NCBI RefSeq assembly: GCF_003313335.1
Contig: NZ_QMHP01000013.1
Location: 37,334-101,333 of the forward strand
DNA length: 64,000 nt
Direction of reading: 5' to 3'
DNA from: Pedobacter zeaxanthinifaciens
Lineage (GTDB): Bacteria > Bacteroidota > Bacteroidia > Sphingobacteriales > Sphingobacteriaceae
Each line of letters opens with the position of its first letter. Position 1 is the first letter of the stretch. Below are positions 45,210 through 53,189 of this stretch, in pieces. The notes below the pieces were generated by a model that made no database searches, was not told the DNA's origin, and saw only the letters and a program-made list of their open reading frames with translations. Both the position numbers and the translations under genes were made by a program.

Positions 45210-45361
45210 TCAGCCCTTCTTTTCGCTACAATCTTTTTGTTGGCACTGCCATTCACAGTTGTGATGTTGAGCTTGTCTAAACATCTGCTCACTAACATAA
45301 AATCCTTCGACAAGCTCAGGATGACAAAAACAAAAAGTATTTCCGCTACAATAAGGTTTAT
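45210..45361. repeat. MITE-like repeat overlapping direct-repeat copy 1
   Basis: It begins CGCTACAATCTTTTTGTTGG (45229-45248) and ends with CAAAAAGTATTTCCGCTACA near 45350. The ends resemble those of the element at 59061-59187. The middle contains CATCTGCTCAC and TCCTTCGACAAGCTCAGGAT, a motif widespread in Bacteroidota repeats. Confidence 0.5.
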
Positions 45362-45548
45362 TATCGAAAGTTTAGTGGTTTTGGGCAACATCGCATTTCG
45401 CGGCACGTAGTTCTATGATCTGTCTTTGCGAATGTTAATCAGCCACAGATGCACAGATATTTTTATTCGATTCTATGTTTAAAATCTGTGCATCTGTGGC
45501 TGATCATGAACACGTATATAGCTTTGGGTCAGTAAACTAGGAGTTAAA
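45243..45548. repeat. Direct repeat copy 1 (about 305 bp) flanking the toxin-antitoxin pair
   Basis: It runs from GCACTGCCATTCACAGTTG to CAGTAAACTAGGAGTTAA and is about 90 percent identical by eye to 46213-46516. The right part contains an inverted repeat CCACAGATGCACAGAT / ATCTGTGCATCTGTGG. The whole gap 45134-45639 consists of this repeat and a further ATCTGTGCATCTGTGGC copy near 45570; no other gene is seen. Confidence 0.85.
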
Positions 45549-45639
45549 TTTAATCTCGAGGGGCAATAAATATCTGTGCATCTGTGGCTAATTATGAATA
45601 AGCATGTAGCTGTGGCCATTAGTGGCGAACTCTGTTTAG

Positions 45640-45906
45640 CTATGGGAAAATGCGATAAATATCTTTTCGATGAGCGATGGTGATAAAGTTAATTGTGTTA
45701 TTTACACACTCGAAACCTATACGATAATCACCTAATTTTATACGATAGAAGGTTTTATAGCCCTTCATCTTTTTCAAGTTTTTTATTTCAGAGAGTTTTT
45801 GAGCATCTTCAACTGTCTGTATGGTAGTCCAAATTTTTAACTTCAATGCGTTATCATTTAGCTTTTCCAAAGCTTTATTAAAGCTGCTTTCAAACTCAAC
45901 TATCAT
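45640..45906 (-). CDS. RelE/ParE-type toxin
   Basis: 88 aa. It has the compact RelE/ParE layout: an N-terminal helix pair (FNKALEKLNDNALKLKIWTTIQTVEDAQKLSEI), then beta strands KKMKGYKTFYRIKLGDYRIGFECVNNTINFITIAHRKDIYRIFP with the basic residues and final HRKDIYR motif typical of RelE-like endoribonucleases. Such toxins cut mRNA at the ribosome. It overlaps the upstream antitoxin by 11 bp, the usual order and coupling. The pair lies between two long direct repeats, which suggests it arrived as a small mobile unit or by duplication of the flanks. Confidence 0.85.
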   Translation of the reverse strand: MIVEFESSFNKALEKLNDNALKLKIWTTIQTVEDAQKLSEIKNLKKMKGYKTFYRIKLGDYRIGFECVNNTINFITIAHRKDIYRIFP

Positions 45907-46105
45907 TTTTTACGCCAAGGGTTTTCATAATGGTATCTCTGCTCACTTTCTGCCCTGTTTTCTCCTTCTCCATCATTTTGCCGAAAAGTAAATCTTCAAT
46001 TTCTTCAACGTCAATAGCCCTTACGTTGTCGCCAAGATGCTTAGCCATAGCAGCCAAAATTTTTAGATTTGCAGGGTTTTTACTTTCAATGATCAACGCA
46101 GCCAT
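45896..46105 (-). CDS. Antitoxin of the RelE/ParE-type pair
   Basis: 69 aa. It belongs to the short antitoxin type seen beside RelE-like toxins in Bacteroidota: IIESKNPANLKILAAMAKHLGDNVRAIDVEEIEDLLFGKMMEKEKTGQKVSRDTIMKTL. The N-terminal part may form the DNA-binding/dimer unit, and the C-terminal part wraps the toxin. It precedes and overlaps the toxin gene. The operator should lie just upstream in 46106-46150, but no clear palindrome is visible there. Confidence 0.8.
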   Translation of the reverse strand: MAALIIESKNPANLKILAAMAKHLGDNVRAIDVEEIEDLLFGKMMEKEKTGQKVSRDTIMKTLGVKNDS

Positions 46106-46212
46106 AACTTATTACTTTTTATATAACAAATATACAAATTTGCTAGTAAAGATATCTGGCAGCACTAGCTCTCAACTTCGTAAGTTTTTAAAGCTTGCAA
46201 TGTTTTTTAAGT

Positions 46213-46516
46213 GCACTGCCATTCATAGTTGTGATGTTGAGCTTGCCTAAACATCTGCTCACTAACATAAAATCCTTCGACAAGCTCAGGATTGACACAA
46301 ACAAAAAGTATTTCCGCTGCAATAAGGTTTATTATCGAAAGTTTGGTGATTTTGGGCAACATCGCATTTCGCGGCACGTAGTTTTATGATCTGTCTTTGC
46401 CAATGTTAATTAGCCACAGATGCAAAGATATTTTTATTCAATTCTCTGTCTAAATCTGTGCATCTGTGGCTAATCATGAACACGTATGTAGCTGTGGCCA
46501 GTAAACGAGAAGTTAA
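46213..46516. repeat. Direct repeat copy 2 (about 305 bp)
   Basis: It matches 45243-45548 with an offset of 970 bp and few indels. The left extension found in copy 1 (the MITE-like end CGCTACAATC...) is missing. The gap 46106-46641 holds this repeat and the hflX promoter only. Confidence 0.85.
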
Positions 46517-46624
46517 TCTGTTCATCTGTGGCAAAACATCAATAAAAACATACTTCATTTTGCCGTGTTGTATATTAATCAATCAAATCATAAATCTAAA
46601 AATCGTAATTAGTAAATCGCTTCG

Positions 46625-46632
46625 TATCTTTG
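46625..46632 (+). promoter_or_regulatory. hflX promoter -7 box
   Basis: TATCTTTG matches TAnnTTTG and ends 9 bp before the hflX start codon, predicting a very short 5' leader. No clear TTTG box is seen upstream. Confidence 0.6.
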
Positions 46633-46641
46633 TAATAATTA

Positions 46642-47841
46642 ATGGGAAAACAAAAATTTTATGATACTGCGCCCAAACAAGAAAGGGCGGTTTTAGTAGG
46701 AGTGGCTTTGCCAGGCGAAAAAGCTGAGCAAACCAAGGAGTATTTGGACGAGTTAGCATTTTTGGTGAATACAGCTGGTGGTGTAGTGGAAAAAACTTTC
46801 ACGCAGCGCATGCAGAAGCCAGATCGTGCTACGTTTGTGGGTACAGGAAAGTTAGAGGAAATACAGACGTATGTAAAAGCAGAAGAAATTGATTTGGTGG
46901 TGTTCGATGATGAACTTTCGCCATCGCAATTGCGTAACATTGAAAAAGAGCTAAAAGTTAAGATACTGGATAGAAGTAACCTGATTCTTGATATTTTTGC
47001 TGGTAGGGCACAAACCGCACAAGCTAAAACTCAAGTAGAACTTGCGCAGCTGCAATATTTGCTGCCTCGTTTAACCCGTATGTGGACTCACTTGGAGCGT
47101 CAAAAAGGGGGTATTGGTATGCGTGGGCCGGGTGAAAGCCAAATTGAAAGCGATAGAAGGATGATTTTGGAAAAAATTACCCTGCTTAAGGAACGCTTGA
47201 AATTAATTGATAGGCAGAACGAAACGCAACGTAAAAACCGTGGTCAGCTTATTCGCGTGGCTTTGGTGGGTTATACCAACGTTGGTAAATCTACTATTAT
47301 GAATATGCTTTCTAAATCAGAAGTATTTGCAGAGAACAAGTTGTTTGCAACACTGGATACCACAGTGAGGAAAGTGGTGATTGATAACTTGCCTTTTTTG
47401 CTTTCGGACACTGTTGGCTTTATTCGCAAATTGCCGCATCATTTGGTAGAGTGCTTTAAATCTACCTTGGATGAGGTGCGTGAAGCCGATATATTGGTGC
47501 ATGTAGTGGATATTTCGCATCCAAATTTTGAAGATCAAATACACACAGTGAATGAAACCTTGAAGGACTTGGGCGCTAGAGATAAGGAAACCATTATGGT
47601 TTTTAACAAAATAGATGCTTATGTAGCTCCAGATCAAGATAATTTAGTGGATGTTGATGAACAGCAAGAGCCACTAACGTTAGCTGATTTTAAAAAAACT
47701 TGGATGGCACACAACAATTCCCCAGCAATTTTTATTTCGGCTACACAAAAGGAAAATTTAGAAGATTTTAGAAACTTATTGTACGATAAAGTGAAGGAAA
47801 TTCATACTACACGGTACCCGTATGATAAGCTGCTTTATTGA
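46642..47841 (+). CDS. hflX: GTPase HflX
   Basis: 399 aa. The HflX domain (about 14-195) with FVGTGKLEEI, VFDDELSPSQLRNIEKEL, RSNLILDIFAGRAQTAQAKTQVELAQLQYLLPRL and GGIGMRGPGESQIESDRR precedes the G domain: G1 GYTNVGKST (about 211-219), G3 DTVGFIRKLPHHLVECFKST and G4 NKID. The protein binds the 50S subunit and splits stalled or hibernating ribosomes under stress. It stands alone with its own promoter. Confidence 0.96.
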   Translation: MGKQKFYDTAPKQERAVLVGVALPGEKAEQTKEYLDELAFLVNTAGGVVEKTFTQRMQKPDRATFVGTGKLEEIQTYVKAEEIDLVVFDDELSPSQLRNIEKELKVKILDRSNLILDIFAGRAQTAQAKTQVELAQLQYLLPRLTRMWTHLERQKGGIGMRGPGESQIESDRRMILEKITLLKERLKLIDRQNETQRKNRGQLIRVALVGYTNVGKSTIMNMLSKSEVFAENKLFATLDTTVRKVVIDNLPFLLSDTVGFIRKLPHHLVECFKSTLDEVREADILVHVVDISHPNFEDQIHTVNETLKDLGARDKETIMVFNKIDAYVAPDQDNLVDVDEQQEPLTLADFKKTWMAHNNSPAIFISATQKENLEDFRNLLYDKVKEIHTTRYPYDKLLY

Positions 47842-47851
47842 TATTAATGGA

Positions 47852-47910
47852 GCAATGACCAATAATCAATGACCAATAACCAATAACCAATAGCAATAAG
47901 CAATAGTTAG
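47852..47910. repeat. Short degenerate tandem repeat
   Basis: AATGACCAATAATCAATGACC followed by further ACCAATA, AGCAATA steps makes a 6-14 bp repeating pattern between hflX and the four-helix gene. A related TTGGTCATTGAATATTG lies at 48420-48436 on the far side of that gene, in inverted orientation. Confidence 0.6.
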
Positions 47911-47954
47911 TCTGTACTAATATCAATGGGAGTAAATATGTACGTAATAATTAT

Positions 47955-48311
47955 TTAGCTTGATTTTTTGACTATTGAATTGAATATTAACGTAAGTTGT
48001 TGAGCTTCGTCAATTAGTTTGTTTTTTGTTTCGTTTAGCTCAGGCTTGTCCTGGATGTCAATAAGATTTAGCCAAAGTTTAGTTTCTTTTGCTTCTTTTC
48101 GGCAAATTTTTATTCTGAATACAAAATCTGCCTTGCTTAAGCTTTCGTTAGCTTCAATATAATTTGCAGCAACAGAACCAGAAGACCGCGTGACTTGTTT
48201 GATGTCTTGAATGTTAGCGATATTTGGGGAAACCTTTTTACAGTAGCTTCTAACAGCTTTTGCAAAAATAAAGGTCCTCTGTTCTAAGTCGAAGTTTGAA
48301 TTATTGGTCAT
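47955..48311 (-). CDS. Four-helix-bundle protein (23S IVS-protein family)
   Basis: 118 aa, nearly all helical: LEQRTFIFAKAVRSYCKKVS, IANIQDIKQVTRSSGSVAANYIEANESLSKADFVFRIKICRKEAKETKLWLNLI and EAQQLTLIFNSIVKKS. The SSGSVAANYIEA motif marks the four-helix-bundle family first seen in 23S rRNA intervening sequences, which also includes avd-like proteins. No reverse transcriptase or rRNA is nearby, so a diversity-generating retroelement is not indicated. Function unknown. The gene is bordered on both sides by inverted CCAAT/ATTGG short repeats. Confidence 0.8.
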   Translation of the reverse strand: MTNNSNFDLEQRTFIFAKAVRSYCKKVSPNIANIQDIKQVTRSSGSVAANYIEANESLSKADFVFRIKICRKEAKETKLWLNLIDIQDKPELNETKNKLIDEAQQLTLIFNSIVKKSS

Positions 48312-48457
48312 TAACTAAATATAACTACTTTTACATTTGAATTTAATGCTTGATAGCTTTAATAGCTATTTGAAGTAACATTGATAGCATTTGATGATTG
48401 GATATTGTTGTTATTGCAATTGGTCATTGAATATTGAAATTTGGTAATTTTTAAGAT

Positions 48458-48841
48458 ATGGAAAGTAACAGACAAAAGAAGTTTGCAGGATTATTACAGG
48501 AAGAATTGGCAGCAATTTTTCAGCGTGAGGGCGCTGCTTACTTGCCAAATACATTGGTCACAATTACTAAGGTTCGTGTATCGCCAGATTTGGCGGTAGC
48601 AAAGGTTTACCTTAGTTTTTTTAATACAAATAATACTGGTTTATCGGTAGCCACAGTTAATTCTCATGCTGGCGAAATTAGGTATAAATTGGGTTCTCGT
48701 ATCCGACACCAAGCTAGGGTTGTACCTACCTTAACTTTCTTTGTAGATGATACTAACGAATACGTTGAAAGAATGGACCAAATTTTTGATAAAATTGCCA
48801 AAGAACGTAAGGATACGGACAACGACGCAAGCGAAGATTAA
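48458..48841 (+). CDS. rbfA: Ribosome-binding factor A
   Basis: 127 aa with a KH-like fold. Near the start is RQKKFAGLLQEELAAIFQREG, then VTITKVRVSPDLAVAKVYLSFF (about 31-52), IRYKLGSRIRHQARVVPTLTFFVDDTNEYVERMDQIFDKI (about 70-109). It helps 16S rRNA 5'-end maturation and 30S assembly. Length is normal, with an acidic tail. It is 64 bp before the next gene, on the same strand. Confidence 0.95.
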   Translation: MESNRQKKFAGLLQEELAAIFQREGAAYLPNTLVTITKVRVSPDLAVAKVYLSFFNTNNTGLSVATVNSHAGEIRYKLGSRIRHQARVVPTLTFFVDDTNEYVERMDQIFDKIAKERKDTDNDASED

Positions 48842-48905
48842 TATGCTTTCAAAATTTATGAGGGTTAATAAGGTTTAGCTCCCTCGGGTTTATTTAAACA
48901 TCAGA

Positions 48906-49541
48906 ATGCAAAAGTATATCCGAGAGCCAGGAAACTTCATCACCCATTTTTTGCCAGCAGTTTTAGCGCTACCTGGCATGTATTTGCTGCTCCAAAAATC
49001 ATCAACTTTGTTTGAGGAAACGGCAGCAATTGTATACGGACTGGGTATTTTCGTACTCTTCAGCGTTAGCGCCATTTATCACAGTGTGCCAAAAACGGAA
49101 TATGGCATTAGGTTTTGGCAAAAGTTTGATCACTGTTGTATTTATTTGATGATTGCCGGTTCTTTTACACCAACAGCATTGCTCATTTTTGATGGTTGGG
49201 TGCGTTGGTTGTTATTTGGCTTGGTGTGGCTTATTGCAATATTAGGGTGCCTACTTAAAATTTTTAACAGGCTTAAAAAGGGAAATCTCTCCACTGGCTT
49301 ATACATCGCCATGGGCTGCCTTATTATCCCGTTTATGGCTAAAATGGTGGAGCAAATTCCAGTAATTGGTTTGTTTTGGCTATTGCTGGGAGGGGTTTTT
49401 TATATTGGAGGTACGTATTACTATGCCAAAGACAAACCGCTTTACAAGTACCTGCACAGTCATGAGCTTTGGCATGTTTTTGTGAATTTAGGTGCACTAT
49501 CTCATTTCATTTACAACTATAGCTACGTTTTTAAAGGTTAA
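48906..49541 (+). CDS. Hemolysin III/PAQR family membrane protein
   Basis: 211 aa with seven hydrophobic segments. Family residues are NFITHFLPAVLALPG (about 8-22), FSVSAIYHSVP (about 52-62), FDHCCIYLMIAGSFTPTAL (about 76-94) and SHELWHVFVNLGALSHF (about 184-200). The Ser/His/Asp positions (H59, D77, H188 and H191 or close) are the presumed zinc site of this alkaline-ceramidase-like fold. The name hemolysin is historical; the role is probably lipid hydrolysis or membrane homeostasis. It shares orientation with rbfA. Confidence 0.88.
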   Translation: MQKYIREPGNFITHFLPAVLALPGMYLLLQKSSTLFEETAAIVYGLGIFVLFSVSAIYHSVPKTEYGIRFWQKFDHCCIYLMIAGSFTPTALLIFDGWVRWLLFGLVWLIAILGCLLKIFNRLKKGNLSTGLYIAMGCLIIPFMAKMVEQIPVIGLFWLLLGGVFYIGGTYYYAKDKPLYKYLHSHELWHVFVNLGALSHFIYNYSYVFKG

Positions 49542-49779
49542 GTTTGTTCTAAGTGTAACAGATTTGCCCTGACAAACATATTTTAGCACTTGCTTTTGAT
49601 GGTAAATAGTAGCAGTGTTTTTTGTTAAATAAACCCGGTTGAAGCGAACACGAAGTAAAGCGGAAAACGGGACTTTGCTAACGGAAGGATTACTGCATTT
49701 GCTTTTCTAAAAATATCGTTAAAAGGTAATATTGCCAGTACAAGCTTCAGGTTTTGTTGATTATTTAGTAAATTTAAGT

Positions 49780-50436
49780 ATGAGCAGATGGATTGTTATT
49801 TTATTGCTGATGTGCGGGTTACAATTGCAGGCGCAGCAGCGGCCAACGTTAAAAAACGGATTGGAAAATTTTGTGACAGCGAACACCATATATCCGATGT
49901 ATGCGCTTGACAATTGCATACAGGGTACAATTGAGGTAGCTTTTAAAATTAATAAAGAAGGAAAGGTAACTTATGCTACCGTGAGCAGGGGCGTAGGGGC
50001 AGATTTGGATGCTGAAGCCCTGCGGTTGATTAAACTGACCAGCGGAAAATGGATAGTGCCTAGCGGTTATGATACTACTACTCTTGTGCGTTCGCCAATG
50101 AAGTTTAGTTTGAAGGACTATGGTTGCGAAGGCATGAATCCGGCTAGCATGGGCCTGTCGATAAGGAATTACACTGAACAAATAGGATCCTTGAATAAAA
50201 TTGCCAATTTTTACAGAAACCGTGAGCAGGCAATAGAGAATTTTGTTGGTGAGGACAACATTATTGCCCTGAAAAGCGAATTAGGTATTGATGACGATTA
50301 TTTGAATAGAAAAATTAAGATTGCAGAACGGAAGATTAGTCAGGGCGATTTGCAAAGTGCCTGCGAAGATTTTAAGTTTGTAAAATATATGGGCTCAACA
50401 AAAGCAGATCAACTGCTTGCCAAATATTGTAAATAA
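49780..50436 (+). CDS. TonB C-terminal domain protein, secreted
   Basis: 218 aa from the ATG at 49780, which puts a signal peptide first (MSRWIVILLLMCGLQLQA). A TonB C-terminal domain covers about 25-112 (YPMYALDNCIQGTIEVAFKINKEGKVTYATVSRGVGADLDAEALRLI). The last 100 residues are helical (QIGSLNKIANFYRNREQ, KIAERKISQGDLQSACEDFKFVKYM) with no known match. There is no membrane anchor or proline-rich spacer, so it is not a classical energy-transducing TonB. It may bind peptidoglycan or an outer-membrane partner in the periplasm. Followed by a small membrane protein gene after 3 bp. Confidence 0.78.
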   Translation: MSRWIVILLLMCGLQLQAQQRPTLKNGLENFVTANTIYPMYALDNCIQGTIEVAFKINKEGKVTYATVSRGVGADLDAEALRLIKLTSGKWIVPSGYDTTTLVRSPMKFSLKDYGCEGMNPASMGLSIRNYTEQIGSLNKIANFYRNREQAIENFVGEDNIIALKSELGIDDDYLNRKIKIAERKISQGDLQSACEDFKFVKYMGSTKADQLLAKYCK

Positions 50437-50439
50437 AAT

Positions 50440-50850
50440 ATGCGTATTCTTCTTCGAGTTTTTGCCTTTTTGGATTTGCTTACCGTGATTTTCATGACTA
50501 TGCAACTATGGGATATCGCTGAAAACTTTTCGAAGTTTACTGTTCCGTCGGATAAGATACAGGCAATTTTAATGTTTCCGATGTTTGTTTTGGTAATTAT
50601 AGGTGCTTTAGGTTTATCGTTGGGGAAGAAATACGGTTTTATAAGCTACTATATTCAATTTCCTTTCAGGTTATACCTTTGGGTACTAAGCTTAGGCTTT
50701 ATCACTTTACTGCCCGAAGCTTTTGAGAACTATGATGATAAATGGTTCCCTATTTTACTAAAGGTTTGCTATGTTGCCGAGTTTATTAGGCTTTACCTTA
50801 CCATTAGGGCGCACTATCTAACTCAGGAACAACAACGGTTAAACAACTAG
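50440..50850 (+). CDS. Small integral membrane protein
   Basis: 136 aa with about four membrane helices: LLRVFAFLDLLTVIFMTMQLW, IQAILMFPMFVLVIIGALGLSL, YIQFPFRLYLWVLSLGFITLLP and VCYVAEFIRLYLTI. No family is recognised. It is 3 bp after the TonB-C gene and so probably co-transcribed. Its 3' end overlaps the convergent lipid kinase gene by 47 bp, so mRNAs of the two would be complementary there. Confidence 0.75.
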   Translation: MRILLRVFAFLDLLTVIFMTMQLWDIAENFSKFTVPSDKIQAILMFPMFVLVIIGALGLSLGKKYGFISYYIQFPFRLYLWVLSLGFITLLPEAFENYDDKWFPILLKVCYVAEFIRLYLTIRAHYLTQEQQRLNN

Positions 50851-51700
50851 GCAAAAGCTTAGCATTTATTTTATTTATTTTCCCAAAGTACTCTCCATCT
50901 ACCTGGAAATGCGCTTTTTGTTTAGTGCTAATGCTCACTTCCGAAACTTGAAAACTTTCTATCTTTTTAGGGTTCCAAGGGGCCTTGCTAATCCATATTT
51001 TTAGGATTTCCATCACGGCATATTCCTTAATAAGGATAATTTCAAAAGCATTGTCGTCCAGCTTTCCATTGGGATTAATTTGAAATCCGGTTCCATATTT
51101 AGTGGCGTTGGCAATTACCACCATGGCAGCTTCGGTTTTAATCTCCCGGTTGTTAACCTTAAATTGAACCATCATTTTTTTGTGGTTCCAGAATGCGTGC
51201 CAAGCAGATTTAGCATAGGTCCACATGCCGCGACTAGGCAACTCATCGAATTTTTTAACCAGGTAGGCATTAAAGCCGATATCGGACAAGTGCACACAAA
51301 GTTGTTCGTTAACTGATGTAGCGTGGATTTTTTTGGTTGGTCCATTGGCCGCTACATCCAAAGCTTCCTCAATATCTAGTGGTATTCCTAGCTCTTTAGC
51401 CATGCCGTTTGCCGAACCTGCGGGGATAATTCCAATGGGAGTATCGCTATCAAGTAGGCACTCAGCAACAAGTTTCAACGTACCGTCTCCACCAACAGCA
51501 ATTACTCTATCAGCATTAGCTTTTTCGATGGCTTTTTTAACATCATCAGTTTTACAGCTGCGGGGTAGTTCAAAAATTTCTATCCCAATATCGCTTTGGC
51601 TAAAGTGGTTGATAATCTGTTCGCTAAGGCTTTCGTCCTTGTTTCCAGAGCCCTGATTCACAATGAATAGCAGGCGGAGTTTCGTGTTTTTATAGGTCAT
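50804..51700 (-). CDS. Diacylglycerol/lipid kinase (YegS/DagK family)
   Basis: 298 aa. LLFIVNQGSGNKDES opens the catalytic domain. VIAVGGDGTLKLVAECLL (about 70-87) is the nucleotide-binding GGDGT motif, and IGIIPAGSANGMAKELGIP (about 93-111) completes the site. The second domain has CVHLSDIGFNAYLV and FQVDGEYFG. These enzymes phosphorylate diacylglycerol or related lipids with ATP, giving phosphatidic acid. The gene diverges from a phosphatidate-phosphatase-like gene 51 bp away, so synthesis and removal of phosphatidate may be co-located. Convergent 47-bp overlap with the membrane protein gene. Confidence 0.92.
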   Translation of the reverse strand: MTYKNTKLRLLFIVNQGSGNKDESLSEQIINHFSQSDIGIEIFELPRSCKTDDVKKAIEKANADRVIAVGGDGTLKLVAECLLDSDTPIGIIPAGSANGMAKELGIPLDIEEALDVAANGPTKKIHATSVNEQLCVHLSDIGFNAYLVKKFDELPSRGMWTYAKSAWHAFWNHKKMMVQFKVNNREIKTEAAMVVIANATKYGTGFQINPNGKLDDNAFEIILIKEYAVMEILKIWISKAPWNPKKIESFQVSEVSISTKQKAHFQVDGEYFGKINKINAKLLPSCLTVVVPELDSAP

Positions 51701-51751
51701 ATTATTAATATCATATAAAACAACAATACCTTAAGTCTGTTTTAAATAAAT

Positions 51752-52729
51752 ATGTCGAAAATTGCAGCTCAAGTAAAAGTTTATCGAGGCTACGGTCACA
51801 CACATAATTTGGTGATTTACGGCCACGTGTTCAAACACAGGGCTAAAACCGAACAACGTTTTAGCAAAAGTTTTTGGACTAACCTAAAACACGTTTTTAA
51901 GCTTTTTGTGTTGAAGCCTTATCCCTACGTTACAGTAGAACTGAATTTTTATGGACAGCGCATTACATCTAAAACTGCTGACGATGGTTTTTTTAAGGTA
52001 GAGTGGGAAGCAAATGATAACGTGGCTGCAGGTTGGCATCAAGTTGAGGTGCGAGCTTTAGATGAAGCCGGAAATGAGATAGCCCGTAACAGCGGCGAGC
52101 TTTATGTGCCCCATATCACGCAGTATGCATTTATTTCTGACATAGATGATACGGTAATGGTATCGCACTCTAAAACTATAGCTAAGCGATTAAGGGAACT
52201 GTTGCTGCGTAATCCGCATACGAGAAAAACTTTTCAATCAACACGATATCATTATGAGCAGCTTGCCTTAGCGCATACCAATGAGCAGCAGCCAAATCCA
52301 TTTTTCTACGTTTCTAGTAGCGAGTGGAATTTGTATGATTACCTTTTAGAGACTTTTAGATTTAATGGTTTTCCAGAGGGATCTTTTTTGCTTAATCAGT
52401 TAAAACGTTGGCGAGATTTATTGAAAACTGGTAAAACAGGGCATGAGGGTAAGCTATTACGAATCATGAGGATTATCGATGCTTTCCCAAATCAAAAGTT
52501 TGTTTTTTTAGGGGATAACTCGCAGCAGGATCCTGAAATTTATTTGAAGATTTGCCAAAAATATGGCAAAAATGTACAGGCTGTTTACATTAGAGAAGTA
52601 AGAAAATCTAAATATTTAGAAACTAAAAAAATATTGAATAAATTAGAGCAGATGAGTATTAGCACTTGCCTTTTTGTGCATAGTGAAGATGCCATTGCAC
52701 ACTCAAAAAAGATAGGATTGATCAGTTAA
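51752..52729 (+). CDS. APP1-like phosphatidate phosphatase (DUF2183)
   Basis: 325 aa. After a beta-rich N-terminal part (about 1-120, VKVYRGYGHTHNLVIYGHVF) comes the HAD-like catalytic domain: AFISDIDDTVMVSHS (about 127-141, nucleophile and helper Asp in DxDxT), FFYVSSSEWNLYDYL (about 184-198), HEGKLLRIM (Lys) and FVFLGDNSQQDPEIY (about 251-265, DxxxD). This is the APP1 catalytic domain, whose yeast member removes phosphate from phosphatidic acid. It has no signal peptide. Divergent from the lipid kinase gene. Confidence 0.9.
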   Translation: MSKIAAQVKVYRGYGHTHNLVIYGHVFKHRAKTEQRFSKSFWTNLKHVFKLFVLKPYPYVTVELNFYGQRITSKTADDGFFKVEWEANDNVAAGWHQVEVRALDEAGNEIARNSGELYVPHITQYAFISDIDDTVMVSHSKTIAKRLRELLLRNPHTRKTFQSTRYHYEQLALAHTNEQQPNPFFYVSSSEWNLYDYLLETFRFNGFPEGSFLLNQLKRWRDLLKTGKTGHEGKLLRIMRIIDAFPNQKFVFLGDNSQQDPEIYLKICQKYGKNVQAVYIREVRKSKYLETKKILNKLEQMSISTCLFVHSEDAIAHSKKIGLIS

Positions 52730-52753
52730 CGTATACATATAAACTAAACAAGC

Positions 52754-53149
52754 ATGAAAAAATTGATACTGGTACTTTTTGTGGCTTTTACGCTGCAGGC
52801 ATGTACAAAAGATTTAAGATTAGTTAAACAACAGGACACCAAATGGGAACTGAGCGACTGGCCCGGCAAAACTTTGCCTGCTGCCGCGAAAGCAACATTA
52901 AATATTAGCGAGGGAAGTAAAATTGGTGGGAAGTCGTTTTGTAACACTTACGGCGGTAATGCAGTAATTAATGGGAATGCTATCCGTTTCAGCAAAATTT
53001 TTGGCACTAAAATGTATTGCGAAGCAGTAGGTGATGCCGAAAATAAATACTACGCAGATTTGGAGAAGGTAACTGCTGGAAAAGTATCGGGCAATAAATT
53101 GTATTTGTACCAAAACGAAACATTATTAATGGTTTTCACAAAACTTTAA
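52754..53149 (+). CDS. META domain lipoprotein (HslJ-like)
   Basis: 131 aa. Lipoprotein signal MKKLILVLFVAFTLQAC with the lipid-anchor Cys at 17. The META domain runs from WELSDWPGKTLP (about 31) through LNISEGSKIGGKSFCNTYGG (about 49-68, the NxxxG-type motif) and IFGTKMYCEAVGDAENKYYADLEKV to LYLYQNETLLMVFTKL. Such proteins (HslJ, META) act in the envelope, with unclear biochemical function. It starts 24 bp after the APP1-like gene, on the same strand. Confidence 0.88.
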   Translation: MKKLILVLFVAFTLQACTKDLRLVKQQDTKWELSDWPGKTLPAAAKATLNISEGSKIGGKSFCNTYGGNAVINGNAIRFSKIFGTKMYCEAVGDAENKYYADLEKVTAGKVSGNKLYLYQNETLLMVFTKL

Positions 53150-53178
53150 AAGTTGAGGCGCTACTTAAATCTGTTCCG

Positions 53179-53186
53179 TATTTTTG
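53179..53186 (+). promoter_or_regulatory. aat promoter -7 box
   Basis: TATTTTTG matches TAnnTTTG and ends 3 bp before the ATG at 53190. Transcription would start at or inside the first codons, so the mRNA may be leaderless. It also argues against the TTG at 53184 as start. Confidence 0.55.
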
Positions 53187-53189
53187 AGC

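Noticed and set aside
45243..46516. Composite transposon around the toxin-antitoxin pair
   Set aside because: The repeats contain no transposase ORF and no inverted terminal repeats at the outer ends of both copies.
47955..48311. Diversity-generating retroelement accessory (avd)
   Set aside because: No reverse transcriptase, template repeat or variable target gene is nearby.
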